A DNA stretch of 64,000 bases from Chitinophaga pendula. GTDB lineage: Bacteria; Bacteroidota; Bacteroidia; Chitinophagales; Chitinophagaceae. The stretch covers positions 1,674,001 through 1,738,000 of the forward strand of contig NZ_CP077769.1 in the NCBI RefSeq assembly GCF_020386615.1, given 5' to 3'. The position numbers and the translations under genes were made by a program. A model generated the notes under the pieces. That model searched no databases, was not told the DNA's origin, and worked only from the letters and a program-made list of their open reading frames with translations. Of the stretch, positions 35,671 through 45,193 are shown piece after piece. Numbering within the stretch: position 1 is the first letter of the stretch; every line of letters starts with the position of its first letter.

Positions 35671-38600
35671 ATGAAATCCGCAATTAATCCTAATGTCAGA
35701 AATTACGTCTCCAACAGCATAATGGGCAAGTTGATCAGTGAATTCGACTGGTCGAAAACCCAGTTGGGGGACTACAGGGAGTGGTCTGAAAGCTTAAAAA
35801 ACCTTGTAAATATAATGTTAGTTAACCCATTTCCTATGCTACTCTGGTGGGGAGAACGTTATATTCAAATCTACAATGATGCATATATTCCCATACTTGG
35901 CCTCAAACATCCCTCCCCAGGATTGGGCCGTCCTGGTTATGAATGTTGGGATGAAATATGGTCTGTAATTGGCCCGTTGATAGATACACCATTTGAAGGC
36001 GGTGCAGCAACCTGGATGGACGATATCCTGCTTAAGGTTAATCGGAATAATTTTGTTGAAGAAACACACTTTACCATCGCTTATAGCCCGGTACCGGACC
36101 CATCTGCCGCGAATGGTATAGGTGGAGTGTTGGCCACTGTAAACGAAACTACAGGAGAAGTGATAGGAAAACGTCAGACCGAAACCTTGCGGAAATTAGG
36201 AGAAGGGATCAATTCCCCTTCTTCCATCGATGATCTTTATTCACAGGCTGCCTCGATCCTGCAGGAGAATAACTTCGATATTCCGTTTGTTTTCATTCAC
36301 AAAATTGACGCTGGTACAAAAGCATATTTGGTTACTGCCGCCGGAATTCATAAGGACCACCCCGGGCTACCGCGGGAAATAGACCTGACTGATGATCATT
36401 TGGTATGGCACGACTTGATTCGGTCTGTAAAAGAAAGTAATTTGATTGTAGCTGAAGACAATCAAATAATAGCAGATATACCTACCGGCATATGGGATAC
36501 CTGTCCCACACAGTTTGTTTATCTCCCTATCAGAGAAGCAAAAAGGGGCGCTCCGATTGCTATCGTGACACTGGCATTGAATCCTTACCGCAAATTTGAC
36601 GCATCCTATCGCAACTTTGTACAGTTCATCGCAGACCAGATTTCTTCAGGAGTAACGAATGTCCTCGCTTTTGAAAAAGAAAAGCAAAGAGCAGAGACAT
36701 TGACAGAACTGGATAAAGCCAAAACTGCCTTTTTTGGAAATGTCAGCCACGAATTCCGGACACCGCTCACACTAATGTTAGGTCCACTCGATGAACTACT
36801 CACACAAAAACAGGACAAAGTCGTGGCAGAACGGGAAGTAATTTCCCTTATTCAAAGGAATGGCCTGCGCCTTCAAAAGCTGGTGAATACCCTGCTCGAT
36901 TTCTCGAGAATTGAAGCTGGGCGTATGCAAGTGACATTTAAGCCGGTAGATATTTCTAAATTAACCTGCGATCTGGCAAGTAATTTTAAGTCCGCCACAG
37001 AAAAAGCAGGACTGGAGCTCGAAATAGACTGTCCACCTTTTTCAGAACCCATTTATCTGAATGAAGAAATGTGGGAGAAAATTGTATTGAATCTTCTCTC
37101 AAATGCCTTCAAATTTACATTCGAAGGGAAAATATCCGTCCGGCTGGAAATGTTACCGGATACATTTACATTGACCGTTGCAGATACCGGTATCGGTATA
37201 TCCAGGGAAGATCAGGAACATATATTCGAGCGTTTCTACCGCGTATCGCAAGCTCGTTCTCGATCTTTTGAAGGCAGCGGGATAGGACTGGCGCTGATAA
37301 GTGAACTTGTTAAACTACATGCTGGAAGTATCCATCTGAATAGTGAATTGGGAAAAGGAACCACCTTTACCGTTCATATTCCACGGGGAAAAGCACATCT
37401 TCCAAAAGAACAGACGACAAGTGATATAATACCGCAGCTATCAACATCCATAAAGGCAAATGGTTTTATCGAAGAAGCATTGAGATGGTTCCCTGATGAA
37501 GTGAACGTACGCCAAACACTCCATCCTGATAACGATCAACAGACACCAGAAAAACCTGTTGTCGTACTGGCAGATGATAATGCCGATATGCGTGATTACA
37601 TCAAAGGTATACTCGATGAATACTGCAGTGTTTATACTGCCGCAAATGGAAAGGACGCATTCAAACTGATCAATGAAATAAAGCCTGATCTCGTCCTGTC
37701 AGATATTATGATGCCGGAACTTAACGGACTGGAATTGCTGGAGATGCTGAGGCAGGACCCGTCTTTAAAAGCGATACCCATTATCCTGCTTTCCGCCCGC
37801 GCAGGGGAAGAAGCAAGAATTGAAGGGCTTCAAGGCGGTGCAGACGATTACCTGACCAAACCCTTTACAAGAAATGAGCTTGTTGCCAGGGTAAATTCCA
37901 ACATTCAGCTTTCGAATATCAGGAAAGAAATTGAAGGAGCGATTCGTCAAAGTGAATCAAGACTCCGTGCGCTTGTAATCGCCACCTCTGATGTAGTCTA
38001 TCGGATGAATCGGGACTGGACAATCATGAGCCAGCTGGATGGACGGAATTTCCTTCAGGATACAGGAACACCACTTTCCGACTGGCAGAATAAATATATT
38101 CATCCAAGAGACCAGGCACGCGTTTGGGGAGTAATCCGGGAAGCAATCGAAACCAAAAGTTTATTTCAGTTGGAACATCAGGTGATCCGGGCTGATGGAT
38201 CGTTAGGATGGACGTTTTCCAGAGCAGTACCCATCTTTGACCGCCAGGGTGATATTGTAGAGTGGTTCGGTGCAGCCACCGATATCTCAGACAGGAAACT
38301 GTACGAAGCCGACCTGGAACGCCGTGTAGCTGACCGTACAAAAGCATTGAATGAAGCCAATGCTGCCCTAAGAGTTTCAAACGATGACCTCCAACAATTT
38401 GCCCATGTAGCCAGTCATGACTTGAAAGAGCCTGTCAGGAAAATCAAAACATTTACCTATCGCCTGATGGATGATGAGCAGATTGTTAAATCTGAAAAAG
38501 GAAAATATTATCTGGATAGAATACTTAATTCCGCCGAGCGGATGTCAACAATGATTGATGGTGTACTTACCTATTCTTCTTTGAATGGCGCCAGCGTCGA

Positions 38601-39072
38601 ATTCGAAAATGTAAACCTGAATACCGTCATAGAAGATATAAAAGGAGACCTGGAATTACTGATTCAACAAAAGGAAGGGACGATAAATAGTGCAGGCCTC
38701 CCCGTGATCGTTGGCAGCCGCTTACTTTTGTATCAATTATTCTACAATCTTATTAGTAACTCCCTGAAATTTTCCCACCCTGAAAGATCGCCCGTAGTAG
38801 AGATTAACTGGACTATTGACCATGCAAACAAGCCTGGTAGTCACAGGATCACGGTAAAAGATAACGGGATTGGATTTGAACCTGCTTATAACCACTTGAT
38901 TTTTGAAACATTCTCCCGCCTGAATACAAAAGATCTCTTCGATGGCACCGGGCTGGGATTGTCATTGTGTCAAAAAATCGTTGAACGACATAATGGCTCT
39001 ATTCATGCAAATGGCAAAAAAGGAGAAGGCGCGATTTTTACCATCGAAATCCCAGTCATCGGCAATCCATAA
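35671..39072 (+). CDS. Hybrid sensor with two histidine kinase modules
   Basis: An 1133-residue cytosolic signalling protein. Order: PAS-like N-terminus (1-165), GAF-like domain (about 170-335), HisKA with VSHEFRTPLTLMLGPL (His360), HATPase (NLLSNAFKFT; GSGIGLALISELVKLH), receiver domain (VVLADDNADMRDY; DIMMPELNG, Asp678; DDYLTKPF), PAS/PAC (about 765-885), a second HisKA (VASHDLKEPVRKIKTF, His916) and a second HATPase (NLISNSLKFS; GTGLGLSLCQKIVERH). No membrane helix and no DNA-binding domain are seen. The bacteriophytochrome-like second half (SHDLKEP) may pass phosphate to a separate regulator. Confidence 0.9.
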   Translation: MKSAINPNVRNYVSNSIMGKLISEFDWSKTQLGDYREWSESLKNLVNIMLVNPFPMLLWWGERYIQIYNDAYIPILGLKHPSPGLGRPGYECWDEIWSVIGPLIDTPFEGGAATWMDDILLKVNRNNFVEETHFTIAYSPVPDPSAANGIGGVLATVNETTGEVIGKRQTETLRKLGEGINSPSSIDDLYSQAASILQENNFDIPFVFIHKIDAGTKAYLVTAAGIHKDHPGLPREIDLTDDHLVWHDLIRSVKESNLIVAEDNQIIADIPTGIWDTCPTQFVYLPIREAKRGAPIAIVTLALNPYRKFDASYRNFVQFIADQISSGVTNVLAFEKEKQRAETLTELDKAKTAFFGNVSHEFRTPLTLMLGPLDELLTQKQDKVVAEREVISLIQRNGLRLQKLVNTLLDFSRIEAGRMQVTFKPVDISKLTCDLASNFKSATEKAGLELEIDCPPFSEPIYLNEEMWEKIVLNLLSNAFKFTFEGKISVRLEMLPDTFTLTVADTGIGISREDQEHIFERFYRVSQARSRSFEGSGIGLALISELVKLHAGSIHLNSELGKGTTFTVHIPRGKAHLPKEQTTSDIIPQLSTSIKANGFIEEALRWFPDEVNVRQTLHPDNDQQTPEKPVVVLADDNADMRDYIKGILDEYCSVYTAANGKDAFKLINEIKPDLVLSDIMMPELNGLELLEMLRQDPSLKAIPIILLSARAGEEARIEGLQGGADDYLTKPFTRNELVARVNSNIQLSNIRKEIEGAIRQSESRLRALVIATSDVVYRMNRDWTIMSQLDGRNFLQDTGTPLSDWQNKYIHPRDQARVWGVIREAIETKSLFQLEHQVIRADGSLGWTFSRAVPIFDRQGDIVEWFGAATDISDRKLYEADLERRVADRTKALNEANAALRVSNDDLQQFAHVASHDLKEPVRKIKTFTYRLMDDEQIVKSEKGKYYLDRILNSAERMSTMIDGVLTYSSLNGASVEFENVNLNTVIEDIKGDLELLIQQKEGTINSAGLPVIVGSRLLLYQLFYNLISNSLKFSHPERSPVVEINWTIDHANKPGSHRITVKDNGIGFEPAYNHLIFETFSRLNTKDLFDGTGLGLSLCQKIVERHNGSIHANGKKGEGAIFTIEIPVIGNP

Positions 39073-39094
39073 CAGTCCTATGCCATTCCCAACC

Positions 39095-39117
39095 AGTCAT
39101 CTTGATAAAAGATGACT
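39095..39117. terminator. Bidirectional terminator
   Basis: AGTCATCTT (39095-39103) and AAGATGACT (39109-39117) form a perfect 9-bp hairpin between the convergent kinase and HxlR genes; it overlaps the HxlR stop codon by two bases. Confidence 0.5.
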
Positions 39118-39508
39118 ACCTATATAACGATTGGAATTTATCTCTCCACTCTTCATGCCAATCTAAAATAGCTTCCAGTGGCTGAGAAAGACTCCGCCCA
39201 AAATCCGTTAACGAATATTCTACTCGGGGTGGCACCTCAGGATAAACCATCCGTTCCACCATCTTCAGACTCATTAGTTTTCGGAGTGATTCATTTAGCA
39301 TCTTCGGCGATATACCGTGGATCTGTTGTAACAATTCACTATTCCGTTTAGTCTCCTGCATCAGAGACACCAATACCAGTAAATTCCATTTGTTGGCAAA
39401 GATCGAACAGCAGTCATATAATATCGTGTGTTTGTACGCATCAGGCCCTGCAGTTATCGTTCGTTGCAGATCCAAAAATCTTTCACTTTTTTTCTCGTTG
39501 CTTTTCAT
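39116..39508 (-). CDS. HxlR-family transcriptional regulator
   Basis: A 130-residue winged-helix regulator: YDCCSIFANKWNLLVLVSLM, LLQQIHGISPKMLNESLRKL and the wing PEVPPRVEYSLTDFGRSL. Two adjacent Cys in the N-terminal helix are candidate sensors. The start at 39508 (MKSNEKK) is chosen over one four residues upstream. Divergent from the ketopantoate-reductase-like gene, so probably its regulator. Confidence 0.88.
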   Translation of the reverse strand: MKSNEKKSERFLDLQRTITAGPDAYKHTILYDCCSIFANKWNLLVLVSLMQETKRNSELLQQIHGISPKMLNESLRKLMSLKMVERMVYPEVPPRVEYSLTDFGRSLSQPLEAILDWHEEWRDKFQSLYR

Positions 39509-39611
39509 TGTCAGACGCAATTCTTTCGTGAACGTGCTGAAGGAACTTTGACGTGCCTACTTTTCATGATTTAATATTAGCGCTAAATTCGCAATTACTT
39601 CAATCAATCCA

Positions 39612-40514
39612 ATGAAAATATTAATATTCGGCCGTGGGGTTATCTCCACACAGTACGCTTATGCCCTCGAAAAAGCACAGCATGTGGTTGAGTTTTATGT
39701 AAGAGCCGGAAGAGCAGTACAAGAGATTCCATTGAATATTTACGACAGAGGACAATACATTGACACAACGTGGAAGGTCCGCATGAGGGAAGAGCTACCT
39801 TCCGATCACGATTATGACCTGATACTAGTGAGCGTACAACATTATCAGTTCAAAAAAGTGGCTACATTTCTAAGCGACAAAGTCGGCAATGCCACCGTCC
39901 TTATTTTTAATAATTGCTGGAATGATCCGCTTAAAGTGGCCGCTACCTTGCCACAACAACAGCTGGCCTGGGGCTTTCCGGTCGCAGCAGGTGGCTTTGA
40001 CCAAAATGGAATACTGAAAGGTGCATTATTCAGTATGGTGCATTTCGGTACCTTCAATACCACCCCGACCGCAAGAGAAATAGCAGCGCGCCAGATCTTC
40101 AAAGCAGCCGGGTTCAAGATTAAAGAACACAAGGATTTCAGGAGCTGGTTATCCATTCACTTTGTGGTCAATGCAGGATTCCTCTCTCAGGTATTACGTA
40201 CAGGGTCTATTAAAAAAGTATTGACTTCAGGAGAAGATATCAAAAGTATTGTCTTGAATGTGAGAGAACTATTCCCGGTTTTACATCAGCGGGGGATTGC
40301 TGTAAAAGGAGAGGCGGCAATCTTTAAATTACCGCCATGGCTGATAAGTATCCTGGTAACTGCTATGATCAAGCTCAATCCCGTTTTTAAATATTCATTA
40401 ATGAATCATGCTAATCCGGAAGAGATCAAGGCATTTTGCCGCGATGTACTGGCGGAAGCTAACGAAAAAGGGATTAATGTACCAAGATTGACAGCGATCA
40501 CCTCTTTATTATAG
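39612..40514 (+). CDS. Ketopantoate reductase-like (ApbA/PanE family) protein
   Basis: A 300-residue NADP-dependent reductase. It begins MKILIFGRGVISTQYAYALE (GxGxxx nucleotide loop), has ILVSVQHYQFKKV and FNNCWNDPLK, and a helical C-terminal domain. PanE reduces ketopantoate in pantothenate synthesis, but this divergent copy under a likely HxlR regulator may act on another 2-oxo compound. The GAGAxG-type loop reads GRGVIS, a departure from the usual consensus. Confidence 0.78.
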   Translation: MKILIFGRGVISTQYAYALEKAQHVVEFYVRAGRAVQEIPLNIYDRGQYIDTTWKVRMREELPSDHDYDLILVSVQHYQFKKVATFLSDKVGNATVLIFNNCWNDPLKVAATLPQQQLAWGFPVAAGGFDQNGILKGALFSMVHFGTFNTTPTAREIAARQIFKAAGFKIKEHKDFRSWLSIHFVVNAGFLSQVLRTGSIKKVLTSGEDIKSIVLNVRELFPVLHQRGIAVKGEAAIFKLPPWLISILVTAMIKLNPVFKYSLMNHANPEEIKAFCRDVLAEANEKGINVPRLTAITSLL

Positions 40515-40543
40515 CTTCGCCTGTGTAAAGGCTAATAGCGCGA

Positions 40544-40580
40544 GTTCTATAGATAGAACGGGTTCCTGCGCATGCAGGAA
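40544..40580. terminator. Two tandem hairpins between convergent genes
   Basis: GTTCTAT-AG-ATAGAAC (40544-40559) is followed by TTCCTGC-GCAT-GCAGGAA (40563-40580), both perfect. They lie 10 bases from the end of the metallohydrolase gene and probably terminate both transcripts. Confidence 0.55.
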
Positions 40581-40589
40581 GCACGTCTA

Positions 40590-41588
40590 TTATTGCCCCG
40601 TACCAATTGTTGTATAATTAATAGGGAACCAACGATACCCTTTGCCTGACTTGCTTATATGACCTATGCCAGGAAAGGAAAGATGTGCACTTGCTACCCA
40701 ATACTTCCCTTTGGCAGCCTCCAGATAGGCCTTTTTACGCGTTTGAGCAGCCGCCGCAGGATCAACATCATATACAATCGTAACACCCGGCTCGGCAAAT
40801 TGCACCGCTGCTGAATGCATGATATCTCCCCAGAAAACGATCTTTTCCCCTTGACTGATTACCTGGTAAAAACTATGTCCCGGGGTATGACCGGGTGCTG
40901 CTATGGGAAGAATACCTGGAAAGAGCTCCTTCCCGTATTCATAAGCCATGATCTTGCCGGCTTTCGCATAGGGTAGCAGCTTAAGCCGTGCCTGATCGAA
41001 ATACGTCTTTAACCGCGCGGGAGCTTTCGCATATTGTGCATCACTTAACCAATAATCAGTTTCCCTTTTGCTAACATAAATAGTGGCATTGGGAAATACC
41101 ATCTTATCTCCGTCCATTAAACCTCCCGTATGGTCGGTATGTATGTGCGTGATTAATACCGCATCGATTTGCGACGGATCATAACCGGCACGCCTCATAT
41201 TGGCAGGCAGGTATCCCAGTGTCGGACCATACAGTTCCGAAGTCCCCGCATCCACCAAAATGAGTTTACCGTCGACCTTGATCAGAAATGCATTCACAGA
41301 GGCCGTTACAACCGGTGTCTGGAAATTTTGTGCAGTCAGCCTTTTAACCGCTCCGGGGCGGACATTAGTGAGTAATTGAGAAAGATCCTGCAGAACACTA
41401 CCGTCCGAAAAGGCAATGATTTCCATCTCACCAAACTGCATATGATAGCTGGATGGCTGAAGAAATGGTGGAATGGACTCCTGCGCAAAAGTAACAGGTA
41501 AAGATAGTAGCTGGATAACCAGCACGAGCATAAAAGTATAACCTGATCTGAAAAAAATACGATTAACATTGAAATTTATCATTGTCAT
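40590..41588 (-). CDS. Exported metallo-beta-lactamase-fold hydrolase
   Basis: A 332-residue MBL-fold enzyme with a signal peptide (TFMLVLVIQLLSLPVTFA). The zinc motif is THIHTDHTGGLMDG (HxHxDH), with a later His in APGHTPGHSF and Asp in VFWGDIMHSA. The arrangement fits the quorum-quenching-lactonase-like/AttM branch; the substrate is not determined. ATG 41588 is chosen because it gives the signal peptide and lies just after a strong promoter (41604-41634). It diverges from an HxlR gene. Confidence 0.85.
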   Translation of the reverse strand: MTMINFNVNRIFFRSGYTFMLVLVIQLLSLPVTFAQESIPPFLQPSSYHMQFGEMEIIAFSDGSVLQDLSQLLTNVRPGAVKRLTAQNFQTPVVTASVNAFLIKVDGKLILVDAGTSELYGPTLGYLPANMRRAGYDPSQIDAVLITHIHTDHTGGLMDGDKMVFPNATIYVSKRETDYWLSDAQYAKAPARLKTYFDQARLKLLPYAKAGKIMAYEYGKELFPGILPIAAPGHTPGHSFYQVISQGEKIVFWGDIMHSAAVQFAEPGVTIVYDVDPAAAAQTRKKAYLEAAKGKYWVASAHLSFPGIGHISKSGKGYRWFPINYTTIGTGQ

Positions 41589-41603
41589 GTTTTTTTGAGG
41601 GCA

Positions 41604-41634
41604 CAAAACTATCCCAACAGCCGTTACACAACAA
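41604..41634 (-). promoter_or_regulatory. Promoter of the metallohydrolase gene
   Basis: On the minus strand TTG (41634-41632), 20-base spacer, TAGTTTTG (41611-41604) match the Bacteroidota consensus exactly. Transcription would start about 10 bases before the ATG, giving a very short leader. Confidence 0.6.
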
Positions 41635-41644
41635 GTACGTACTT
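41633..41644. promoter_or_regulatory. Candidate HxlR operator
   Basis: AAGTACGTACTT is a perfect 12-bp palindrome that overlaps the TTG element of the metallohydrolase promoter. A regulator bound here would block that promoter. Confidence 0.5.
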
Positions 41645-41719
41645 TATTATAGCATAGGGCTAAAATTATCTCTATAGTCCATCTCACTAATAGTCCTTAA
41701 TTTTGATGTCTTAACGTAG

Positions 41720-42085
41720 ATGGATATGGTGGAAAGAAAGATACCTAAAGACCTGGATTGCGGAATGGCAATGATCATGGAAATTATTGGCGGAAAGTGG
41801 AAACCCTGTCTTATCTATAATATCTGGAAGGGATATAACAGACCCAGCCAGTTACAGCGGCTGAATCCAAAGGCAAGCAGACGGGTGTTGTATCAGCAAC
41901 TCATGGAGTTGGAAGAGTATGGTATTGTTACGCGTATCATTTATCCGGTAGCGCCACCGAAGGTAGAATATTGTCTGACAGAACTGGGCAATTCATTGCT
42001 GCCGGTTATCAATTTGATGGAGAATTGGGGGACACAATATTTAAAAAAGCCGGGAAAAAGACCTGCTTTGGAAATACCCTCCTGA
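41720..42085 (+). CDS. HxlR-family transcriptional regulator
   Basis: A 121-residue winged-helix protein: CGMAMIMEIIGGKWKPCLIY (Cys near the start), LQRLNPKASRRVLYQQLMEL and the wing APPKVEYCLTELGNSLLP. Divergent from the exported metallohydrolase; likely its repressor or thiol-responsive switch. Three HxlR genes in this window share this divergent layout. Confidence 0.88.
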   Translation: MDMVERKIPKDLDCGMAMIMEIIGGKWKPCLIYNIWKGYNRPSQLQRLNPKASRRVLYQQLMELEEYGIVTRIIYPVAPPKVEYCLTELGNSLLPVINLMENWGTQYLKKPGKRPALEIPS

Positions 42086-42128
42086 ACGCTATTATTTTTC
42101 GTTATAAATTGCCAATAAACAAAGCGAT

Positions 42129-43046
42129 ATGTATTTTACCTGCTTACCCGACCATACGGAGCCGGGATTCAATGAGTCGCAGCATTTCAGCAAGTTTAAA
42201 AAGCACAATATCATTTTTAATGCAGAAAGTAGCGAAAGCTTTTGTGATGACCATGTAGGATGCCTGTCCATTAAAACGATATTGAATGGCGAAGAATGTT
42301 ACGGAATAGATGGCCGCCAGTTGATGGTACGGCCAGGATTATTCCTGGTGCTAAACAATGATCAGCGCTATTCCTGCCGTATCAGCAGCAAGGAAAAGGT
42401 AAGGAGCCTGTCCATTTTCTTCAGAACAGAATTCGCAGCGTCAGTGCTGTTCGATATTTCCCATACAGAAGATTCTCTACTGGAATATCCCTTTCCGGAA
42501 AGTAAGGCCCTGCCCGAATTCTTCCAGACCCTGCAATATATAACACCAGATATGGGCTTTCAGCTATCAGCCCTCCTAAGGCTGTTGGAGACAAAAGGGT
42601 ATCATAAAACAATGACGGATGAATGCCTGGTATTTTTATTACGTAACCTGATAGAGCTCCACCGATCGGATAAAAAGCGTGTAAGTAATATAATGGCAAT
42701 TAAAGCCACGACGAGACAAGAGATCTATAGACGATTGTGCATCGCAAAGGATGTATTACATTCTTCCTGCCAGGAAGACCTGGACTTGAATAAAGTAAGT
42801 GCCGAAGCATGTATGTCTGTTCCTCAATTGGTCAGACAGTTTAAGTCCGCTTTCCAGACTACTCCGCATCAATACCTCACCAGGATCCGGCTTGAGCAGG
42901 CAGCCGGTCTATTACAGCGATCAAATGAACCTGTGCATGATATCGCATGGAAGTGTGGATTTGAAAGCGCAAGTGCCTTCAGCCGGATATTCAAAGCTGC
43001 ATATGGTATACAGCCTACCAGCTTCCGGAAAGGACATAAAAATTGA
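42129..43046 (+). CDS. AraC-family transcriptional regulator
   Basis: A 305-residue regulator with an N-terminal cupin-like sensing domain (about 15-160) and a C-terminal pair of HTH motifs (about 205-303): LNKVSAEACMSVPQLVRQFK and VHDIAWKCGFESASAFSRIF, then AAYGIQPTSFRKG. It is followed by a hydrolase remnant, possibly once its target. Start at ATG 42129 is 43 bases after the HxlR stop. Confidence 0.88.
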   Translation: MYFTCLPDHTEPGFNESQHFSKFKKHNIIFNAESSESFCDDHVGCLSIKTILNGEECYGIDGRQLMVRPGLFLVLNNDQRYSCRISSKEKVRSLSIFFRTEFAASVLFDISHTEDSLLEYPFPESKALPEFFQTLQYITPDMGFQLSALLRLLETKGYHKTMTDECLVFLLRNLIELHRSDKKRVSNIMAIKATTRQEIYRRLCIAKDVLHSSCQEDLDLNKVSAEACMSVPQLVRQFKSAFQTTPHQYLTRIRLEQAAGLLQRSNEPVHDIAWKCGFESASAFSRIFKAAYGIQPTSFRKGHKN

Positions 43047-43074
43047 GCATTTTTGCACGATACCCCAACGATAT

Positions 43075-43326
43075 TGAACCTGTGTAGCACAGAAAAACAT
43101 GTCACTCCCATATACTCCGCCAACTTTTTTAGTACATGCAGCCGATGACGATGTCATCCCTGTTAAAAACTCCCTTATATTTTTCAACTCCCTGCTAGTC
43201 GCTAACGTGAAAGCAGAAATGCTCATTGTCCAATCAGGAGGTCACGGATTCGGTATAAATGACTTAAACAGTGGCAATAACTGGTTTAAACTGTTCAGAA
43301 AATGGATGGCCGAAAATGGCTTCTGA
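43075..43326 (+). pseudogene. C-terminal remnant of an alpha/beta hydrolase
   Basis: About 80 codons match only the last part of BD-FAE/acetyl-xylan-esterase-like hydrolases: PPTFLVHAADDDVIPVKNSL with the catalytic-Asp loop, and SGGHGFGINDL with the catalytic His. The nucleophile half is missing. ATG 43099 begins a 75-aa frame, but family-like residues extend slightly upstream, so this is a truncated gene, not a small protein. Confidence 0.65.
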
Positions 43327-43334
43327 CAAAAAAT

Positions 43335-43361
43335 CCCCCGAAGCACTTTACACTTCGGAGG
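43335..43361. terminator. Bidirectional terminator
   Basis: CCCCCGAAG and CTTCGGAGG form a hairpin (one mismatch) with A-rich and T-poor flanks between the hydrolase remnant and the convergent pyridoxamine-oxidase-like gene. Confidence 0.45.
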
Positions 43362-43370
43362 AAAATTAAC

Positions 43371-43874
43371 TTAAAAATTAAGATCACCTTTTCTTCCTAC
43401 ATCCATCTTTTGATCGGAAACAGCACTAAGAGCTACTTTAAAAAAGGTAACCAGTTTGTTAGTTTTATTGTCCCAATAATGCGCCTCCGAAGGAGTAACC
43501 CTGAGTACCCGGATACGAGGGTCTTCCTTCCCTTTTTCAAACCAGGCCTCAATCATCTTATTCCAGTATTTGTCTATCCTGGCGGTGTCTCTGGATACTT
43601 CAGCGGTACCATTAATACTAAGGAAGTTGTAGTCTTTGATATCTGAATATAAAAGACTGACCTTATTGTCATGTTGTATATGCTGGTAGGTATCGCTTTC
43701 AGAAGAAAATAAAAACCATATATTACCTTCCTCATCTACTTCCTGTCTGCTCATCGGAACAGCATGCAAATGCCCGCTGTTGATGTTTGAACAAAGCATC
43801 CCGATGTCTATTTTGTCAACCAGCTTCTTCAATTTGTCTATGGCCTCCTGGCTATGTAAGTTCTCTGTACTCAT
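43371..43874 (-). CDS. Pyridoxamine 5'-phosphate oxidase-like (general stress 26) protein
   Basis: A 167-residue split-barrel flavoprotein. Features: IDIGMLCSNINSGHLHAVPM, GNIWFLFSSESDTYQHIQHD, VSLLYSDIKDYNFLSINGTA, and WDNKTNKLVTFFKV near the end. Family members bind FMN or F420 and are linked to stress; true PNPOx activity is unlikely. Monocistronic. Confidence 0.85.
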   Translation of the reverse strand: MSTENLHSQEAIDKLKKLVDKIDIGMLCSNINSGHLHAVPMSRQEVDEEGNIWFLFSSESDTYQHIQHDNKVSLLYSDIKDYNFLSINGTAEVSRDTARIDKYWNKMIEAWFEKGKEDPRIRVLRVTPSEAHYWDNKTNKLVTFFKVALSAVSDQKMDVGRKGDLNF

Positions 43875-44067
43875 AATGTAGACTTTGTAGTTAAAAATTC
43901 GACTGAAGAAAGTGGTTCAAATACTATGCCGCCGCAATACCCGTAGAGATCGGATACTTTAAGAAGTAAAGTTGTGAGTAAATTCCTTATATTGTAGAAC
44001 TATCTTTCAAACAGTAGAACCCGGTACATACATTTACTAACATCCTTAAAACCCCAACTGCTTCTGT

Positions 44068-45183
44068 ATGCATTCTCGTCGTTATTTCCTGCAAAAAATT
44101 GCTGCTGCCTCCGTTGCACTACCATTTCTACCATTGTATAGATCGCTGGGCAGCCCCGTCCTGGAAACTGCTGCTTCAGATAAGATATTACGGGTAGCGA
44201 TCTGTGGCTTGGGTAGTTATGGCACCCGGGTGGCAGAAGCAATGCAATCCAGCAAAAGAGCTAAACTGGTAGGCGTCATTAGTGGCACGCCTTCAAAGAT
44301 CAAGGATTGGCAAACAAAATATAATATACCAGAGAAGAACTGCTATAATTATGACAACTTTGATAAAATAAAAGATAATCCGGATATAGATGCAGTATAT
44401 GTAATCACGCCAAACTCACTGCACCACGACCAGGTCATCCGGGTAGCCAAGGCTGGCAAACATGCGATCTGCGAGAAACCAATGGCCCTAAATGAAAAGG
44501 ATGGGCATGAAATGATAGCCGCCTGCAAAAAAGCTGGTGTTAAATTGCTGGTAGGCTATCGCATGCACTTCGAACCCAAAACCCTGGAAATTGTACGGAT
44601 GCGCAAAGATGGAGAGTTCGGCAAACCCCTGTTCTTCCAGGGACTCAGCGGCTTTAAAATAGGAGATCCCACACAATGGCGCCTCAATAAACAATTGGCC
44701 GGCGGCGGTGCAATGATGGACATTGGCATCTATTCGATCAATGGTGCCCGCTATATGATAGGAGAAGAGCCGGTATGGGTAACCGCACAGGAAACAAAAA
44801 CAGATCCCGCCAAATTCCGCGAAGGAGTAGATGAAACAATACAGTTTCAGCTCGGATTCCCGGGTGGAGCAGCAGCCTCCTGCCTGTCTACGTATAATAT
44901 GGATCACCTGGACCGCTTCTTCCTGAATGGAGAAAAAGGATTTGCGGAACTAATGCCCGCAACAGGTTATGGTCCCATCAAAGGACACACTCATAAAGGA
45001 GAAATCACTCATCCCCATGTGGCCCATCAGACCATTCAAATGGATGAAATGTCAGCCCTCATCTTCGATAACAAACAACCTGTCATCCCCGTTGATGGTG
45101 AAGAAGCCGTAAAAGACCTGAAAATAATAGACGCCATCTACGAAGCCTGCCGCACAGGCAAAAAGATACCACTCAAATGGTAA
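44068..45183 (+). CDS. Gfo/Idh/MocA-family oxidoreductase, exported
   Basis: A 371-residue NAD(P)-dependent sugar oxidoreductase. The N-terminus SRRYFLQKIAAASVALPFLP looks like a twin-arginine signal. The nucleotide motif is VAICGLGSYGTRVAEAM, the conserved catalytic-Lys motif is AICEKPMALN, and GGGAMMDIGIYSINGARYM begins the substrate domain. Members in Bacteroidota act on sugars or as NAD-dependent glycosidases. Substrate unknown. Confidence 0.88.
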   Translation: MHSRRYFLQKIAAASVALPFLPLYRSLGSPVLETAASDKILRVAICGLGSYGTRVAEAMQSSKRAKLVGVISGTPSKIKDWQTKYNIPEKNCYNYDNFDKIKDNPDIDAVYVITPNSLHHDQVIRVAKAGKHAICEKPMALNEKDGHEMIAACKKAGVKLLVGYRMHFEPKTLEIVRMRKDGEFGKPLFFQGLSGFKIGDPTQWRLNKQLAGGGAMMDIGIYSINGARYMIGEEPVWVTAQETKTDPAKFREGVDETIQFQLGFPGGAAASCLSTYNMDHLDRFFLNGEKGFAELMPATGYGPIKGHTHKGEITHPHVAHQTIQMDEMSALIFDNKQPVIPVDGEEAVKDLKIIDAIYEACRTGKKIPLKW

Positions 45184-45193
45184 GGTTATAATT

